A stretch of 64,000 bases of DNA from Pseudazoarcus sp963975885 (GTDB lineage: Bacteria > Pseudomonadota > Gammaproteobacteria > Burkholderiales > Rhodocyclaceae), in assembly GCA_963975885.1 (NCBI GenBank), contig CAXBIS010000004.1:62001-126000 (forward strand), given 5' to 3'. A program made the position numbers and the translations under genes. This document shows, piece by piece, positions 5,787-14,140 of the stretch. The notes below the pieces were generated by a model. That model saw nothing but the letters and a program-made list of their open reading frames with translations, had not been told where the DNA came from and searched no databases. The stretch's first letter is position 1; each line of letters begins with the position of its first letter.

Positions 5787-7601
5787 TCAGAATTTCTTCC
5801 GCGCGCGCGGCGGCCGGTCGCCGCTGTCGGAGCGCGGAGGATTGTTCCGGGGCGCCTTGTCGAAGGACTTGCGCGGCTTGCGCTCCGGAGGCTGGGGGCC
5901 ACGCGGCGTGCGTGCGCGCCGATCGTCGTGCGCGTTCTCGTCCGGTGTGACCGGACGCAGGTGCAGCACGTGCTGGCGCACGCGCAGGCGTGCGAGCGCG
6001 CCCATGACATCGTTGGGCAGATCGGCCGGAAGTTCGACGGTCGAATAGTCCTCGTAGAGGTTGATTTGACCGATGAAGCGCGACTCGATGCCCCCTTCGT
6101 TGGCGAGCGCGCCGACGATGTCCTTGGGGGTGACGAGTTGGTGCTTGCCCACTGCGATGCGGTAGCGGGCGAGCTTGCCGTCGGCGTAGTCGCGGCGGCG
6201 TTCGAGAATCTTCTCGCGGTTTTCGCGTGGTTCCCGATCGGTGCGCGGCGGCGGAGCCGCATTGGCGAAATCGCGCCCGCCTTCATTGGGCAACTGCAGC
6301 GGACGGTCGCGCGTGGCCATATGGGCCAGCGCGGCGGCGATGTCGTGCAGTTCGTGCGTGCCGTCCGCCTCGAGACTGGCGACGACTTCACGGAAGAAGT
6401 CGAGGTCGTCCGACTGCAGCACGGCTTCGACCTGTTCGCGGAACAGCGAGATGCGGCGGTCGGCGATGGCTTCGCGCGAGGGCAGCGGCAGCGGCTCGAT
6501 CTTTTGGCGGGTGGCGCGCTCGATGCTCTTGAGCATGCGCTGCTCGCGCGGCGTGACGAACAGGATGGCGGTGCCCAGGCGACCCGCCCGGCCGGTGCGC
6601 CCGATGCGGTGCACGTAGGCTTCGGTGTCGTAGGGGATGTCGTAGTTGATGACGTGCGTGATGCGCGACACGTCCAGACCGCGCGCGGCCACATCGGTGG
6701 CGACGACCAGGTCGAGCGCGCCGCGCTTGAGCTGTTCGACCACGCGTTCTCGCAGTTGCTGGGTCATGTCGCCGTTGAGCGCGCCGACGGCGTGGCCGCG
6801 CGCCTCCAGACGGGTGGCCAGCTCTTCGGTGGCGACCTTGGTGCGCACGAAGATGATGCCCGCGTCCATGTCCTCGATCTCGAGGATGCGGGTGAGCGCG
6901 TCGAGTTTGTGCGGTACGCTGACCTGGCAGAACTTCTGCGTGATGGTCGACACCGTCGTGGTGGCGGCCTTGATCTTCACTTCCTGCGGGTCGCGCAGGT
7001 AGCGGTGGGCGATGCGGCGGATCGGCTCTGGCATGGTCGCCGAGAACAGCGCGGTCTGGCGCGAAGCGGGCGTGTGGCCGAGAATCCATTCGACGTCGTC
7101 GATGAAGCCCATGCGCAGCATCTCGTCGGCTTCGTCGAGCACCAGCGTCTTGAGGTTGTCGAGCACCAGGCTCTTGCGTTCGATGTGGTCCATGACGCGG
7201 CCCGGCGTACCGACCACAACATGGGCGCCGCGCTTGAGCTGACGCAGTTGCACCACCATGCTCTGGCCACCATAGACGGGCAACACATTGAAACCGGGCA
7301 TATGCTTGGCGTAGCGCTGAAAGGCTTCCGACACCTGGATGGCCAGTTCGCGCGTGGGCGCGAGCACCAGCACCTGCGGGCGGTTGTCCGACAGATCGAT
7401 GCGCGCGAGCGCAGGCAGGGCGAAGGCGGCGGTCTTGCCGGTGCCGGTCTGGGCCTCGCCGAGAATGTCGGCGCCGGCCAGCAGCGGCGGAATGCACGCG
7501 GCCTGAATGGGCGAGGGGTTTTCGTAGCCGACGTCGTCAAGCGCCGCGAGAAGCGGAGCGCCGAGGTCAAGCTCCTTGAAGCTGGATAGGGTGTTGGTCA
7601 T
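5787..7601 (-). CDS. deaD: DEAD-box ATP-dependent RNA helicase (DeaD/CsdA type)
   Basis: Encodes 604 residues (ATG 7601). All helicase motifs are present in order: Q motif NPSPIQ, Walker A AQTGTGKT, APTRELAIQ, TPGRVMDH, DEAD, SAT, IIFVRTK, ATDVAARGLDV and HRIGRTGRAG. After the RecA pair comes a long C-terminal region with a DbpA-like RNA-binding domain (KHQLVTPKDIVGALANEGG) and a basic Arg/Pro tail (PRGPQPPERKPRKSF, PPRARKKF), as in cold-shock helicases that help ribosome assembly and mRNA decay. Single-gene transcript with a long upstream region. High confidence in family; the exact paralogue (deaD against rhlE types) is inferred from length and RNA-binding domain. Confidence 0.92.
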   Translation of the reverse strand: MTNTLSSFKELDLGAPLLAALDDVGYENPSPIQAACIPPLLAGADILGEAQTGTGKTAAFALPALARIDLSDNRPQVLVLAPTRELAIQVSEAFQRYAKHMPGFNVLPVYGGQSMVVQLRQLKRGAHVVVGTPGRVMDHIERKSLVLDNLKTLVLDEADEMLRMGFIDDVEWILGHTPASRQTALFSATMPEPIRRIAHRYLRDPQEVKIKAATTTVSTITQKFCQVSVPHKLDALTRILEIEDMDAGIIFVRTKVATEELATRLEARGHAVGALNGDMTQQLRERVVEQLKRGALDLVVATDVAARGLDVSRITHVINYDIPYDTEAYVHRIGRTGRAGRLGTAILFVTPREQRMLKSIERATRQKIEPLPLPSREAIADRRISLFREQVEAVLQSDDLDFFREVVASLEADGTHELHDIAAALAHMATRDRPLQLPNEGGRDFANAAPPPRTDREPRENREKILERRRDYADGKLARYRIAVGKHQLVTPKDIVGALANEGGIESRFIGQINLYEDYSTVELPADLPNDVMGALARLRVRQHVLHLRPVTPDENAHDDRRARTPRGPQPPERKPRKSFDKAPRNNPPRSDSGDRPPRARKKF

Positions 7602-7782
7602 GTTCGTGCGGCAGCTGCCGGAAGAATGAAACGGGAAGAGGTAATGCGCGGCAGCGCCATGGGGGCGATGGTGCATCGTTCGGGAGCACACGGCCGATCA
7701 AGTCGGCGGGGGCCACTCCGTTGCGCCGGATGATACCCGAATGCGGCGCGGCCTGCTTGACTTTGGGGGTGCAAGCTGGCAA

Positions 7783-7804
7783 GCGCTTGGTGTTGCATGC
7801 GTGC
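7783..7804 (+). repeat. 22-bp intergenic sequence, copy 1
   Basis: GCGCTTGGTGTTGCATGCGT followed by GC. A near-identical sequence (one base inserted) occurs upstream of ppiD at 25793-25815. The core TGGTGTTGCATGCGTGC is shared exactly and contains the palindrome GCATGC. Confidence 0.5.
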
Positions 7805-7822
7805 ACGTAGATTTTGTATACA
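7793..7822 (+). promoter_or_regulatory. Possible sigma-70 promoter upstream of TRAP receptor
   Basis: TTGCAT (7793-7798), 18-base spacer, TATACA (7817-7822). It lies 135 bases upstream of the solute receptor start at 7957. The rest of the 7602-7956 intergenic region shows no credible gene. Confidence 0.35.
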
Positions 7823-7956
7823 GGCAACGTAATTCACAGCTTACTGACATGGCAGGTGTGAGCCGCGGTATCGTGGCGGCGTAAACTTCGATGCTCGAAA
7901 CGGATCGTGACGCGGCGGCACGGACAGTCGATGCGGCGCGGCGATGAGGAGAGGAA

Positions 7957-9120
7957 ATGGGTGACAAAAAGCGCGATGTGCGGTCAGGGCGAGACGCGGC
8001 CTCAGCGCCCTCGCGCCGCCGTTTCCTGGCCGGCGCCGCGGCGGGCACGGCCGCCGCCGGATTTCCGATGGTGTCGTTCGCGCAGACCGAGGTGTTCAAT
8101 TTCCAGAGTACCTGGAATTCGCGCGACATCTTTCACGAATACGCCGCGGATTTCGTGCGCACCGTCAACGAGATGTCCGGCGGACGCCTGCGTCTGAACC
8201 TGTTGCCGACCAGTGCCGTGGTCGGCGCCTTCCAGTTGCAGGATGCGGTGGTCAAGGGCGTGCTCGACGGTGGCCATGGCGTGGCCGCGTACTGGTCCGG
8301 CAAGACCAAGGCCTTCTCGCTGTTCGGCACGCCGCCGCCGTTCGGCTGGGACGCCCACCAGTTCCTGGGCTGGATCAAATACGGCGGGGGGCAGCAGCTC
8401 TATGACGAGCTGGTCGACAAGATCGGGCTGGATCTGGTGGGTTTTCTCACCGGGCCGATGCCCAGCCAGCCGCTGGGCTGGTTTCGCGAACCGATCCGCG
8501 GGGTCGCGCAGCTCAAGGGCATGAAGTACCGCACGGTCGGCCTGGCCGCCGACGTGATGCGCGAGTTCGGCGCGGCCGTCGTGGTGATCGGTTCCGGCGA
8601 CGTGGTGCCGGCGATCCAGCGCGGCCTGCTTGAAGGTGCGGAATTCAACAACCCGTCCTCGGACCGGCTACTCGGCTTTCCGGACGTGTCGAAGACGCTG
8701 ATGCTGCGCAGCTACCACCAGGACTGCGAGAGTTTCGAGATCATCTTCAACCGCAGCCGTTTCACCAAGCTGCCGCGGGAACTGCAGGCCATCGTCAAGT
8801 ACGCGGCCGAGGCTTCGTCCAGCGATATGTACTGGAAAGCCATGCATCGCTATCCCAAGGACCTTGAAAAGATGCGCACGGAGCAGGGCGTCAAGACCTA
8901 TCTGACACCGGACGCGATCCTCGAGGCGCAGCTCAAGGCCTGGGACGTGGTCATCGCCCGCGAGTCAGAAGCGGATCCGTTCTTTCGCAAGATCATCGAG
9001 TCGCAGAAAGCCTATTGCGAGAAGACCGTCGCGTTCCATATCGAGAACAACACGCCCAAGGAAGCGGCCTACCTTCACTTCTTCGGCAGAAAGCCGACCG
9101 CTTCGTCCGACAAGCTCTGA
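7957..9120 (+). CDS. TRAP transporter solute-binding protein (DctP type), orphan
   Basis: Encodes 387 residues; ATG 7957 has a GAGGAGAGG Shine-Dalgarno. A Tat-type signal (SRRRFLAGAAAG, residues 18-29) is followed by the two-lobe DctP fold of the mannitol/chloroaromatic subfamily (FNFQSTWNSRDIFHEY, GVLDGGHGVAAYWSGK, LKGMKYRTVGLAADVMREFG; the Arg in KYR aligns with the residue that binds the ligand carboxylate). Such proteins deliver organic acids to a DctQ-DctM membrane pair, but neither is nearby: the next gene is a convergent DUF3750. It therefore either serves a transporter encoded elsewhere or acts as a stand-alone receptor. Substrate unknown. Confidence 0.85.
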   Translation: MGDKKRDVRSGRDAASAPSRRRFLAGAAAGTAAAGFPMVSFAQTEVFNFQSTWNSRDIFHEYAADFVRTVNEMSGGRLRLNLLPTSAVVGAFQLQDAVVKGVLDGGHGVAAYWSGKTKAFSLFGTPPPFGWDAHQFLGWIKYGGGQQLYDELVDKIGLDLVGFLTGPMPSQPLGWFREPIRGVAQLKGMKYRTVGLAADVMREFGAAVVVIGSGDVVPAIQRGLLEGAEFNNPSSDRLLGFPDVSKTLMLRSYHQDCESFEIIFNRSRFTKLPRELQAIVKYAAEASSSDMYWKAMHRYPKDLEKMRTEQGVKTYLTPDAILEAQLKAWDVVIARESEADPFFRKIIESQKAYCEKTVAFHIENNTPKEAAYLHFFGRKPTASSDKL

Positions 9121-9129
9121 ACGTCGCGC

Positions 9130-9969
9130 CTATTGCGCGGCGTGGGCATCGAGCGCGTCGTCGGGGCGCGATTGGGACGGGAAGCCGATGCGTCCGATGC
9201 CCGGCAGCTTGAGCGCGGGCGGCCAGACGTCGATGCCAGCCGTCAGCCCGAGAACGTTCAGCTCCAGCCCCTCCTGTGGCGCGATCAGCACCCCGGCCAG
9301 CCCTGCGATCGACACCTGCACGCCGGAGCCACTGGGCGCGTGCGCGATCACGCCGGCCTGCGGAAGATAGTCCTTGCCGATGGCCGTCGGCGGCAGGTCC
9401 AGCGACAGTTCCGGTATCGCGCGGCCCAGGTAGGCGACGTAGGTGTTGCTGTTCGGGCCGGGCCAGATGCGATATTCGTCCTTGTGCGGATAGGCTTGGC
9501 TGGCCGCATGCAGACGTTCGATCAGCGTGTCGATGTCCTTGCCTCCGCGCACTTCGCGGATCAGCGTGGGCGCATTGCCGTACCAGTAGCCGTCGGGGAC
9601 GCCGCGCGCCACACTCACCGCCTGCCCGCCCCGCATCACGCGCCAACCTGTCACCTCGAAGCGGGTCCAGTGCTCCTCGCCGGTCGGTTTGGCGGCCAGC
9701 CAGCAATGCACGCCAAAAGCGCCGCGCCAGCGGAACGCGCGCGCGCAATAGGCCTGGATGCCGGCCTGGTCGCGAGCCACCGACGGTGCAATGCCCGCGC
9801 TGTCGCGTCGCGCCGTGCGCCAGTCGCTGGCCTGGGCCTCGCCCCAGGTAAGCGTGACGTAGGAAATGCCCACCGGCACGAAATACACCAGCATGACGGC
9901 GGCCAGGGTCAGCGCGGCACGTCTTGCGACGCGGCGCAGGCGGTGGGAAAGCGTCTTGTCGTGTTTCAT
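9130..9969 (-). CDS. DUF3750 family membrane-anchored protein
   Basis: Encodes 279 residues from ATG 9969 (an ATG at 9981 is also possible). A basic N-terminus precedes a single membrane segment (about 17-37, ALTLAAVMLVYFVPVGISYV). The exported part matches DUF3750: AFRWRGAFGVHCWLAAKP, EVTGWRVMRGGQAVSV, PDGYWYGNAPTLI, YRIWPGPNSNTYVAYLGR and LPPTAIGKDYLPQ. The family is widespread in Proteobacteria and its role is unknown. It converges on the TRAP receptor gene with only nine bases between stops. No operon partner on its own strand. Confidence 0.75.
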   Translation of the reverse strand: MKHDKTLSHRLRRVARRAALTLAAVMLVYFVPVGISYVTLTWGEAQASDWRTARRDSAGIAPSVARDQAGIQAYCARAFRWRGAFGVHCWLAAKPTGEEHWTRFEVTGWRVMRGGQAVSVARGVPDGYWYGNAPTLIREVRGGKDIDTLIERLHAASQAYPHKDEYRIWPGPNSNTYVAYLGRAIPELSLDLPPTAIGKDYLPQAGVIAHAPSGSGVQVSIAGLAGVLIAPQEGLELNVLGLTAGIDVWPPALKLPGIGRIGFPSQSRPDDALDAHAAQ

Positions 9970-10098
9970 GTCGCCTTGCATTCGGGATCACCCCGGACAG
10001 ACCGATTCTGCCCGAGGTGGTTCGAATGCGCGGCGCAAGCGCGCACAAGAGGTGCGTGCGCACCGCTGTACGGCCGTGCCGCGCGCAGTGTCCGCAAG

Positions 10099-11181
10099 TC
10101 AGCCCCCGGCCACCACGTCGGCGATGGCGCGACCCAGCGTGCCGGTCGTGCCGGTGCCGCCCACATCGCCGGTCAGCACGGACTTGTCGCCGGCGGCTAG
10201 AACCGTTTCGATGGCCGTGAGGATGGCCGCGCCCGCCTCCTTGTAGCCCAGGTGTTCGAGCATCAGTGCACCCGACCAGATCTGGCCGATGGGGTTGGCA
10301 ATGCCACGGCCGGCAATGTCCGGCGCGCTGCCGTGTACCGGCTCGAACAGGCTGGGAAACTTGCCTTCCGGGTTGATGCTGGCCGAGGGCGCCACGCCGA
10401 TGGTGCCGGTGCAGGCCGGGCCGAGGTCCGAGAGGATGTCGCCGAACAGGTTGCTCGCCACCACCACGTCGAACCAGTCCGGGTGCAGCACGAAGTTGGC
10501 CGACAGGATGTCGATGTGGAACTGGTCGGTGGCGACGTCCGGGTACTTGGCCGCCATTTCCTTCACGCGCTCGTCCCAGTACGGCATGGTGATCGAGATG
10601 CCGTTGGACTTGGTGGCGGAGGTGAGCTTCCTGCGCGGACGCGATTGCGCCAGCTCATAGGCGTATTTGAGTACGCGGTCGACGCCGATGCGGCTCATCA
10701 CGGTCTGCTGCGTCACGAACTCGCGCTCGGTACCGCCGTACATGCGCCCGCCCAGGCTGGAGTACTCGCCCTCGGTGTTCTCGCGTACCACGTAGAAGTC
10801 GATGTCGCCGGGCTTGCGGTCGGCCAGCGGACTCTTGATGCCGGGCAGCAGGCGTACCGGACGCAGGTTGATGTACTGGTCGAAATCGCGGCGGAACTTG
10901 ATCAGCGAACCCCACAGCGAGACGTGGTCCGGCACCTTCTCCGGCCAGCCGACGGCGCCGAAGAAGATGCAGTCGAACTGCATCAGCGTATCGAACCAGT
11001 CGTCCGGCATCATCTGGCCGTGCTTGAGGTAGTAGTCGCAGCTGGCGAAGTCGAAGTCGGCGAATTCGAGCGCAATGCCGAAGCGTTCGGCGGCGGCCTT
11101 GATTACGCGCACGCCTTCGGGCACCACTTCCGTGCCGATGCCGTCGCCGGGGATGACTGCGATCCTGTGGGGTTTGCTCAT
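10099..11181 (-). CDS. ttuC: Tartrate dehydrogenase/decarboxylase (TtuC/DmlA type)
   Basis: Encodes 360 residues. It belongs to the isocitrate/isopropylmalate dehydrogenase family: IAVIPGDGIGTEVVPEGVRV at the N-terminus, PVRLLPG, VVRENTEGEYS, SATKSNGISITMPYWDERV, DILSANFVLHPDWFDVVVAS, NLFGDILSDLGP, and SLFEPVHGSAPDIAGRGIAN, which bind Mg2+ and NAD. The RENTEGEYS and SNLFGDI forms and the 360-residue length fit tartrate/D-malate dehydrogenases rather than LeuB. Reaction: oxidation (and decarboxylation) of tartrate or D-malate. It starts four bases after the stop of the upstream hydrolase and is probably controlled by the divergent LysR gene. Confidence 0.85.
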   Translation of the reverse strand: MSKPHRIAVIPGDGIGTEVVPEGVRVIKAAAERFGIALEFADFDFASCDYYLKHGQMMPDDWFDTLMQFDCIFFGAVGWPEKVPDHVSLWGSLIKFRRDFDQYINLRPVRLLPGIKSPLADRKPGDIDFYVVRENTEGEYSSLGGRMYGGTEREFVTQQTVMSRIGVDRVLKYAYELAQSRPRRKLTSATKSNGISITMPYWDERVKEMAAKYPDVATDQFHIDILSANFVLHPDWFDVVVASNLFGDILSDLGPACTGTIGVAPSASINPEGKFPSLFEPVHGSAPDIAGRGIANPIGQIWSGALMLEHLGYKEAGAAILTAIETVLAAGDKSVLTGDVGGTGTTGTLGRAIADVVAGG

Positions 11182-11185
11182 GGTC

Positions 11186-12064
11186 TTACCTCATGAAATC
11201 GGTGATGTGCCGCAACAGAAGCTCCGGAGCTTCCTCCGGGATGTAGTGACCGCAGGGCAGGGCCTCGCCGTCGAGTTCGGTGTTGAGTGGAGTCCACTCG
11301 GTAAGCGGGTCGAAGCAGCGCTGGATCACGCCGTGTTCGCCCCACAGCACGCGGGTCGGGCACTGGATGCGACGGCCGGCGTCGAGGTCGGCCTGGTCGA
11401 ATTCGAGGTCGATGGTGTTCGAGGCGCGGTAGTCCTCGCACAGCGAATGCGCGGCACCGGGCAGCGAGAGGCAGCGCTGGTATTCGGCAATCGCCGCCGG
11501 GTCGAACACGTCGAGGCTGGCGTGGCGCCCGCCCATGGTTCGGGTGATGTAGCCGGCGGGCGAGGCCTCGATCAGCGTTTCCGGCATCGGCGAGGGCTGG
11601 ATCAAAAAGAACCAGTGGAAGTACATGGTGGCGAAGCGGCGGTCCGTGCCCTGGTACATCGCCAGTGTCGGCGCGATGTCGAGCAGCATCAGCTTGTCCA
11701 CGCACTCCGGGTGGTCGGCTGCAAGGCGATGCGCCACGCGGGCGCCGCGATCGTGGCTGCACAGGAAGAAATGCTCGAAGCCGAAGTGACGCATGACTGC
11801 GATCTGGTCTTCGGCCATCGTGCGCTTGGCGTAGTTGCTGTGGTCGGGCAGGCCGACGGGTTTGGAGGAGTCGCCATAGCCGCGCAGGTCGGTGGCGATC
11901 ACGGTGTAGTGCTGCGCCAGTTGCTCGGCCACGCGATGCCAGATCACGTGCGTCTGCGGGTGGCCGTGCAGCAGCAACAGCGGCGGGCCATCGCCGCCCT
12001 TGCGGCCGTGGATGACGACGCTGTTGCCGACGTCGAGATCGAAGCTTTCAAAGCCTTTGAACAT
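11186..12064 (-). CDS. Alpha/beta hydrolase, fluoroacetate/haloacetate dehalogenase type
   Basis: Encodes 292 residues; ATG 12064 is chosen because GGAG lies six bases upstream, while in-frame ATGs at 12076 and 12085 lack one. Motifs follow haloacetate dehalogenases: LLLLHGHPQTHVIWHRVA (oxyanion hole), TDLRGYGDSSKP, nucleophile Asp in SHDRGARVAHRLA, AMYQGTDRRFATMYFHWFFL with the Trp of the halide pocket, and the catalytic His in CGHYIPEE. Substrate could be a haloacetate or a related short ester. It leads the two-gene unit with the tartrate dehydrogenase; why the two are paired is unclear, perhaps uptake of hydroxylated C4 acids or esters. Confidence 0.75.
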   Translation of the reverse strand: MFKGFESFDLDVGNSVVIHGRKGGDGPPLLLLHGHPQTHVIWHRVAEQLAQHYTVIATDLRGYGDSSKPVGLPDHSNYAKRTMAEDQIAVMRHFGFEHFFLCSHDRGARVAHRLAADHPECVDKLMLLDIAPTLAMYQGTDRRFATMYFHWFFLIQPSPMPETLIEASPAGYITRTMGGRHASLDVFDPAAIAEYQRCLSLPGAAHSLCEDYRASNTIDLEFDQADLDAGRRIQCPTRVLWGEHGVIQRCFDPLTEWTPLNTELDGEALPCGHYIPEEAPELLLRHITDFMR

Positions 12065-12088
12065 GGAACACTCCATGGTTTGCATAGA

Positions 12089-12112
12089 GCGGATTAGCGC
12101 AGCGCAATCCGC
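12089..12112. promoter_or_regulatory. LysR-type palindrome in divergent promoter region
   Basis: GCGGATT and AATCCGC form a perfect 7-bp inverted repeat with a 10-base centre, which contains the T-N11-A pattern of LysR binding sites. It lies 25 bases upstream of the hydrolase start and 120 bases upstream of the LysR gene. Confidence 0.5.
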
Positions 12113-12231
12113 CGGATGTTCGATGAATGCGGCGCAATGCGCTCCGCTCCGCGCCCTACTGAACTGTACCCGCAGTGCGCCTGTTGATAATCAGGTTGGA
12201 ACGCAATCCATTGTTGAAATAAAGTGCATGA

Positions 12232-13140
12232 ATGTCGGCCGTCGATGATCTTGCCTTCTTCCAGCACCTCGCCCGCGCGGGCAGCCTGACCGGGGCTGCG
12301 CGGGAGTTGGGCTTGTCCCTGTCGGCCGTGAGCAAGCGGCTGAAGCTGCTCGAGTCGCGGCTCGGCGTGCAATTGGCCCAGCGCACCACGCGCAGCCTTG
12401 CGCTGACGCCCGAGGGCGAGCGTTACCTCGCGCGCGGCGCAGCCATTCTCGACGATCTGGCGGAGTTGGAAGACAGCCTCAACGACCCGGACAGCGCGTT
12501 GACCGGCCGCATCTGCGTGAACGCCACCTTCGGGTTCGGGCGACGCCACATCACGCCGCTGCTTTCCGAATTCGCCGCGCGTCATCCGGGGCTGGATTTG
12601 CAGCTGGAACTGACCAATTTCCCGCTGAGTCTTTCCGATGCCGGCGTGGACATCGGCATCCGCATCGGCATGCCACCGGATTCACGGCTGGTGGCGCGCA
12701 AACTGCTGGCCAACCGCCGCATGCTGTGTGCGGCACCGAAGTATCTGGAAACGGCGCCCCGGCTCGCGCACCCGGACGATTTGGGCGCGCACGCTTGTTT
12801 GATCGTGCGCGAGATCGACAGCGACTACGCGTTGTGGCGCTTCGAGAACGGTGGGGAGGTGCGTTCGGTGCGGGTGGGCGGTCGGCTGTCGAGTAACGAC
12901 GGCGAGGCCGTGCATCGGCTCGCGCTCGATGGTCACGGCATCATGCTGCGCTCGTGGTGGGACGCGCACGAGGCGCTCTCGCGTGGTGATCTGATCGAAC
13001 TGCTGCCTGAGTGGCACAACACCGGCGCCGACATCTATGCTGTGTATGCTCATCGACGCCACATTCCGGCGCGTCTGCGTGCCTGCGTGGCGTATCTCGT
13101 GGAGGAGATGCGCGGGAGGGTGCCGCCGTTGCCGGGATGA
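12232..13140 (+). CDS. LysR-family transcriptional regulator
   Basis: Encodes 302 residues. An N-terminal winged helix-turn-helix (FFQHLARAGSLTGAARELGL then SLSAVSKRLKLLESRLGVQL) is followed by a LysR effector domain (GRICVNATFGFGRRHITPLL, GVDIGIRIGMPPDSRLVARKL, LALDGHGIMLRSWWDAHEAL). The subtype resembles DmlR/TtuA regulators of D-malate and tartrate use. It is transcribed away from the hydrolase-tartrate dehydrogenase pair across a 167-bp intergenic region carrying a T-N11-A palindrome, the usual arrangement for a LysR regulator and its target. I infer that tartrate or a related acid is the inducer. Confidence 0.85.
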   Translation: MSAVDDLAFFQHLARAGSLTGAARELGLSLSAVSKRLKLLESRLGVQLAQRTTRSLALTPEGERYLARGAAILDDLAELEDSLNDPDSALTGRICVNATFGFGRRHITPLLSEFAARHPGLDLQLELTNFPLSLSDAGVDIGIRIGMPPDSRLVARKLLANRRMLCAAPKYLETAPRLAHPDDLGAHACLIVREIDSDYALWRFENGGEVRSVRVGGRLSSNDGEAVHRLALDGHGIMLRSWWDAHEALSRGDLIELLPEWHNTGADIYAVYAHRRHIPARLRACVAYLVEEMRGRVPPLPG

Positions 13141-13165
13141 GCCGGGCAACGGCGGGGCTGACGCC

Positions 13166-13684
13166 TTAGCGGATGACGGCGCAGGCGATGCGCGGGCCAG
13201 CGTCGCCGGCCGGGTCGGATGCGTGGTCGTCATGGCCGGCGTGAATCATCAGTGCCGTGCCGTCCTTGCCGAGCAGGCTGTTTGGCTTTCCGGATTCGAG
13301 CGTGACGAAGGTATTGAGCACGTCGACCTTGAGCATGCCCGACGCGGGTACGTGGATGTTGGGCATGTCGCCTGCGTGCGGGCCGTCCGCAGACATCAGT
13401 CCATGCTTGCGGCCATCGGGGTTGAAGTGGCCGCCCGCGCTCGTGAACGGCGGCTCGCACTTGCCCACTGCGTGGATGTGAAAGCCGTGCTCGCCCTCGG
13501 GGACGCCCTTGAGCGCGGCCTGGATCAACACGCCGGACGGGGTCTGGACGAGCTTCGCGGATCCGTGATCCGTGCCATCCGCCCCCTTGAACTGGGCGCT
13601 CGCGGTGGACATCGCGACGGCCGGTGCGGCGAACAACAGACTGGTGACGGCGACTACGCCGAGAAGCTTGAAAACGGATTGCAT
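13166..13684 (-). CDS. sodC: Periplasmic Cu/Zn superoxide dismutase
   Basis: Encodes 172 residues with a signal peptide (VVAVTSLLFAAPAVA). Copper and zinc ligands are in GFHIHAVGKCEPPF, GGHFNP, HAGDMPNI and MIHAGHDDHAS; the disulfide pair is Cys in GKC and in PRIACAVI. It dismutates superoxide in the periplasm. Length and motifs are normal for bacterial SodC. Monocistronic, convergent with the LysR gene. Its Cu demand is of interest given the copper-peptide locus at 2.7-4.7 kb, but nothing links them directly. Confidence 0.93.
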   Translation of the reverse strand: MQSVFKLLGVVAVTSLLFAAPAVAMSTASAQFKGADGTDHGSAKLVQTPSGVLIQAALKGVPEGEHGFHIHAVGKCEPPFTSAGGHFNPDGRKHGLMSADGPHAGDMPNIHVPASGMLKVDVLNTFVTLESGKPNSLLGKDGTALMIHAGHDDHASDPAGDAGPRIACAVIR

Positions 13685-13777
13685 GTAGAGCCTCCGCAAG
13701 AAATAGATTGCACACGCCCGAGGTGGGCGCAGATTCAGCATAGCCGCGCCTCGAGGCGTGTCCAAACTTCCTTACGA

Positions 13778-14140
13778 TCAGCGTTTCCCGTTTCCGTCAG
13801 GCAGATGCACGGCCAGCCAGACCGTGCGTCCGAAGGTGGCTGCCACGCGATGGCGCACATGCGCGTGCAGCACGATCCAGTCGCCGGGGCGCAGACAGCG
13901 CCGATAGCCGTCCTCGAACTCGATCACCGCTTCGCCGGCAACGACCAGCACCCACTCGTCGCCCCGCTGCTCATACCAGAAGCCGTCCGGGCTGGCGTGA
14001 TCGTGCGAGACGATGCGCTCGATGCGTACGCCGGCCGTTTCCAGCAGAGGCTGGAAGGATTCGCCGGTGGCCGCCGATCCGGGGAGCGCGGCGAGCAGGT
14101 TGCCGCAAGGAGCTTCCGATGGAAGGCTTCGGTCGTTCAT
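13778..14140 (-). CDS. Small cupin-domain protein
   Basis: Encodes 120 residues forming a single cupin barrel: HDHASPDGFWYEQRGDEWVL (metal-binding motif 1 with two His and Glu) and the second motif near VLHAHVRHRVAAT. Single-domain cupins of this type are of unknown specificity, often sugar or small-molecule binding. Its ATG overlaps the stop of the amidotransferase gene upstream (ATGA at 14137-14140), so it is translated together with it. Confidence 0.75.
   Translation of the reverse strand: MNDRSLPSEAPCGNLLAALPGSAATGESFQPLLETAGVRIERIVSHDHASPDGFWYEQRGDEWVLVVAGEAVIEFEDGYRRCLRPGDWIVLHAHVRHRVAATFGRTVWLAVHLPDGNGKR

Noticed and set aside
5706..7589. A 627-codon open frame on the plus strand
   Set aside because: It is antisense to the DEAD-box helicase, has no recognisable domain and follows the third-position GC bias of the real gene.
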